From positions 588,867 to 652,866 of the forward strand of contig SSNP01000107.1 of assembly GCA_006937955.1 (NCBI GenBank): a DNA stretch of 64,000 nt. Direction: 5' to 3'. Positions 63,319 to 64,000 of this stretch are shown in pieces (the stretch's first letter is position 1; each line of letters starts with the position of its first letter). Source of the DNA: Pachypanchax playfairii. Its lineage: Eukaryota > Chordata > Actinopteri > Cyprinodontiformes > Aplocheilidae. Both the position numbers and the translations under genes were made by a program. Under the pieces are notes generated by a model. It was not told the DNA's origin. It did no database searches and saw only the letters and a program-made list of their open reading frames with translations.

Positions 63319-64000
63319 ATAAATACACAAACTGTTTAGAATCACACTGAACTCCTGACACTGTTCAGACTGTATAAAACACTCTGCACACTATAATGTT
63401 GCAATTTAGTACAAAAGTGTCTTAATTAGTTTGCAAATTGGACACAATTTATTACAATATTGTTACACTTGGAATATCTAATTCTCTTTTTAAAATCTCT
63501 AATCAGTCATAATTTTATTTCTTAGGTCACAAAACAAAAATATTTTCAGCACATTCAAAATCCAAGAAAGCAGAGAACTCAAAGGAATGCTGTTTGCAGT
63601 TTGTCTACAACCAGCTCAGTATTATAAAACTATCTCCATTACATATTACTTTTAAATGCTAAATAAACTTCAATGTCAGACTTCAAGTTTTTTACTCCAC
63701 AGCTGTTAACAGTTGAAAACAAAAATGTATTACTGGGATTTTTCCATGATTTGAAACACTAGGTGCTACTGAGGTGGTCACAGCACAGTAAACAGAAACT
63801 CAAAAAATAAATTAACATGTGTCTAACCTGCAATGTAGATCTTTATTATTTACCTAACACAAAACCAGAACAGCTCAGTACTGTCTCACTATGCAACATG
63901 TGACTAAAGAGTCGGCTTTAATCATGATCATTTTCTTACTGTACTGATTCATATTAAACTATAAATGGTGAGCGAGTCTTTGGTTTAAATAAACAATTAG

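Larger units (their letters stand above)
57162..64000 (-). other. egln1 intron 1, left part, running off the right edge
   Basis: No exon with a MYND finger is present. Recognisable content is a palindromic MITE (60093-60483), a SINE (61475-61781) and a complete hAT-end element (62442-63318). A 125-codon minus ORF at 60781-61158 has no recognised domain. Confidence 0.6.

Noticed and set aside
57162..64000. egln1 exon 1 with MYND finger
   Set aside because: Looked for the CxxC-rich MYND pattern and a large GC-rich exon on the minus strand; none is present, so exon 1 is outside the window.

Overview
The window is nuclear DNA of a vertebrate, most likely a percomorph-type teleost fish. It has long AT-rich introns with GT/AG splice sites, single-copy vertebrate genes, and fish-style DNA transposons, LINEs, tRNA-derived SINEs and a DIRS-type element. 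No bacterial genes, CRISPR arrays or RNA genes were recognised.

Four genes can be read. (1) lyst, minus strand: the first three coding exons (310-5652), about the first 794 residues; the rest lies left of base 1. Probable leader exons lie at 6181-6301, 11043-11134 and about 19309-19400. (2) nid1, minus strand, 21469-40915: all 20 coding exons can be placed. Their lengths add to 3558 nt in one frame (1185 aa), with signal peptide, NIDO module, EGF modules, G2 barrel, thyroglobulin domain, YWTD propeller and final EGF. (3) gpr137b, plus strand, 45675-49958: seven exons, 1170 nt (389 aa). (4) egln1, minus strand, 53316-57161: exons 2-5 with the whole iron/2-oxoglutarate site; exon 1 with the MYND finger lies right of the window.

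lyst-nid1-gpr137b is the same order and orientation as on human 1q42, where EGLN1 is a few Mb away. nid1 and gpr137b are head to head across about 4.8 kb; gpr137b and egln1 converge. The genes are not an operon. By known family roles, lyst and gpr137b act at lysosomes, nid1 in basement membranes, and egln1 in oxygen sensing.

Accessory content is mobile DNA in introns and spacers: a hAT relic with a BED finger and 8-bp target duplication (9689-10561), two copies of a TA-flanked Tigger-like element, two inverted copies of a hAT-end element carrying what looks like a captured promoter and first exon, two copies of a 596-bp inverted-repeat element (one split by an L2-like LINE), a hairpin MITE with 83-bp perfect arms just upstream of gpr137b, a DIRS-like element in a nid1 intron that is cut off before its catalytic tyrosine, and several LINE and SINE fragments. 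I see no new multi-gene system. The observations most worth checking are the captured promoter/exon element, the egln1 exon 2 flanked by inverted repeats, and a lyst upstream ORF whose stop overlaps the main start codon.
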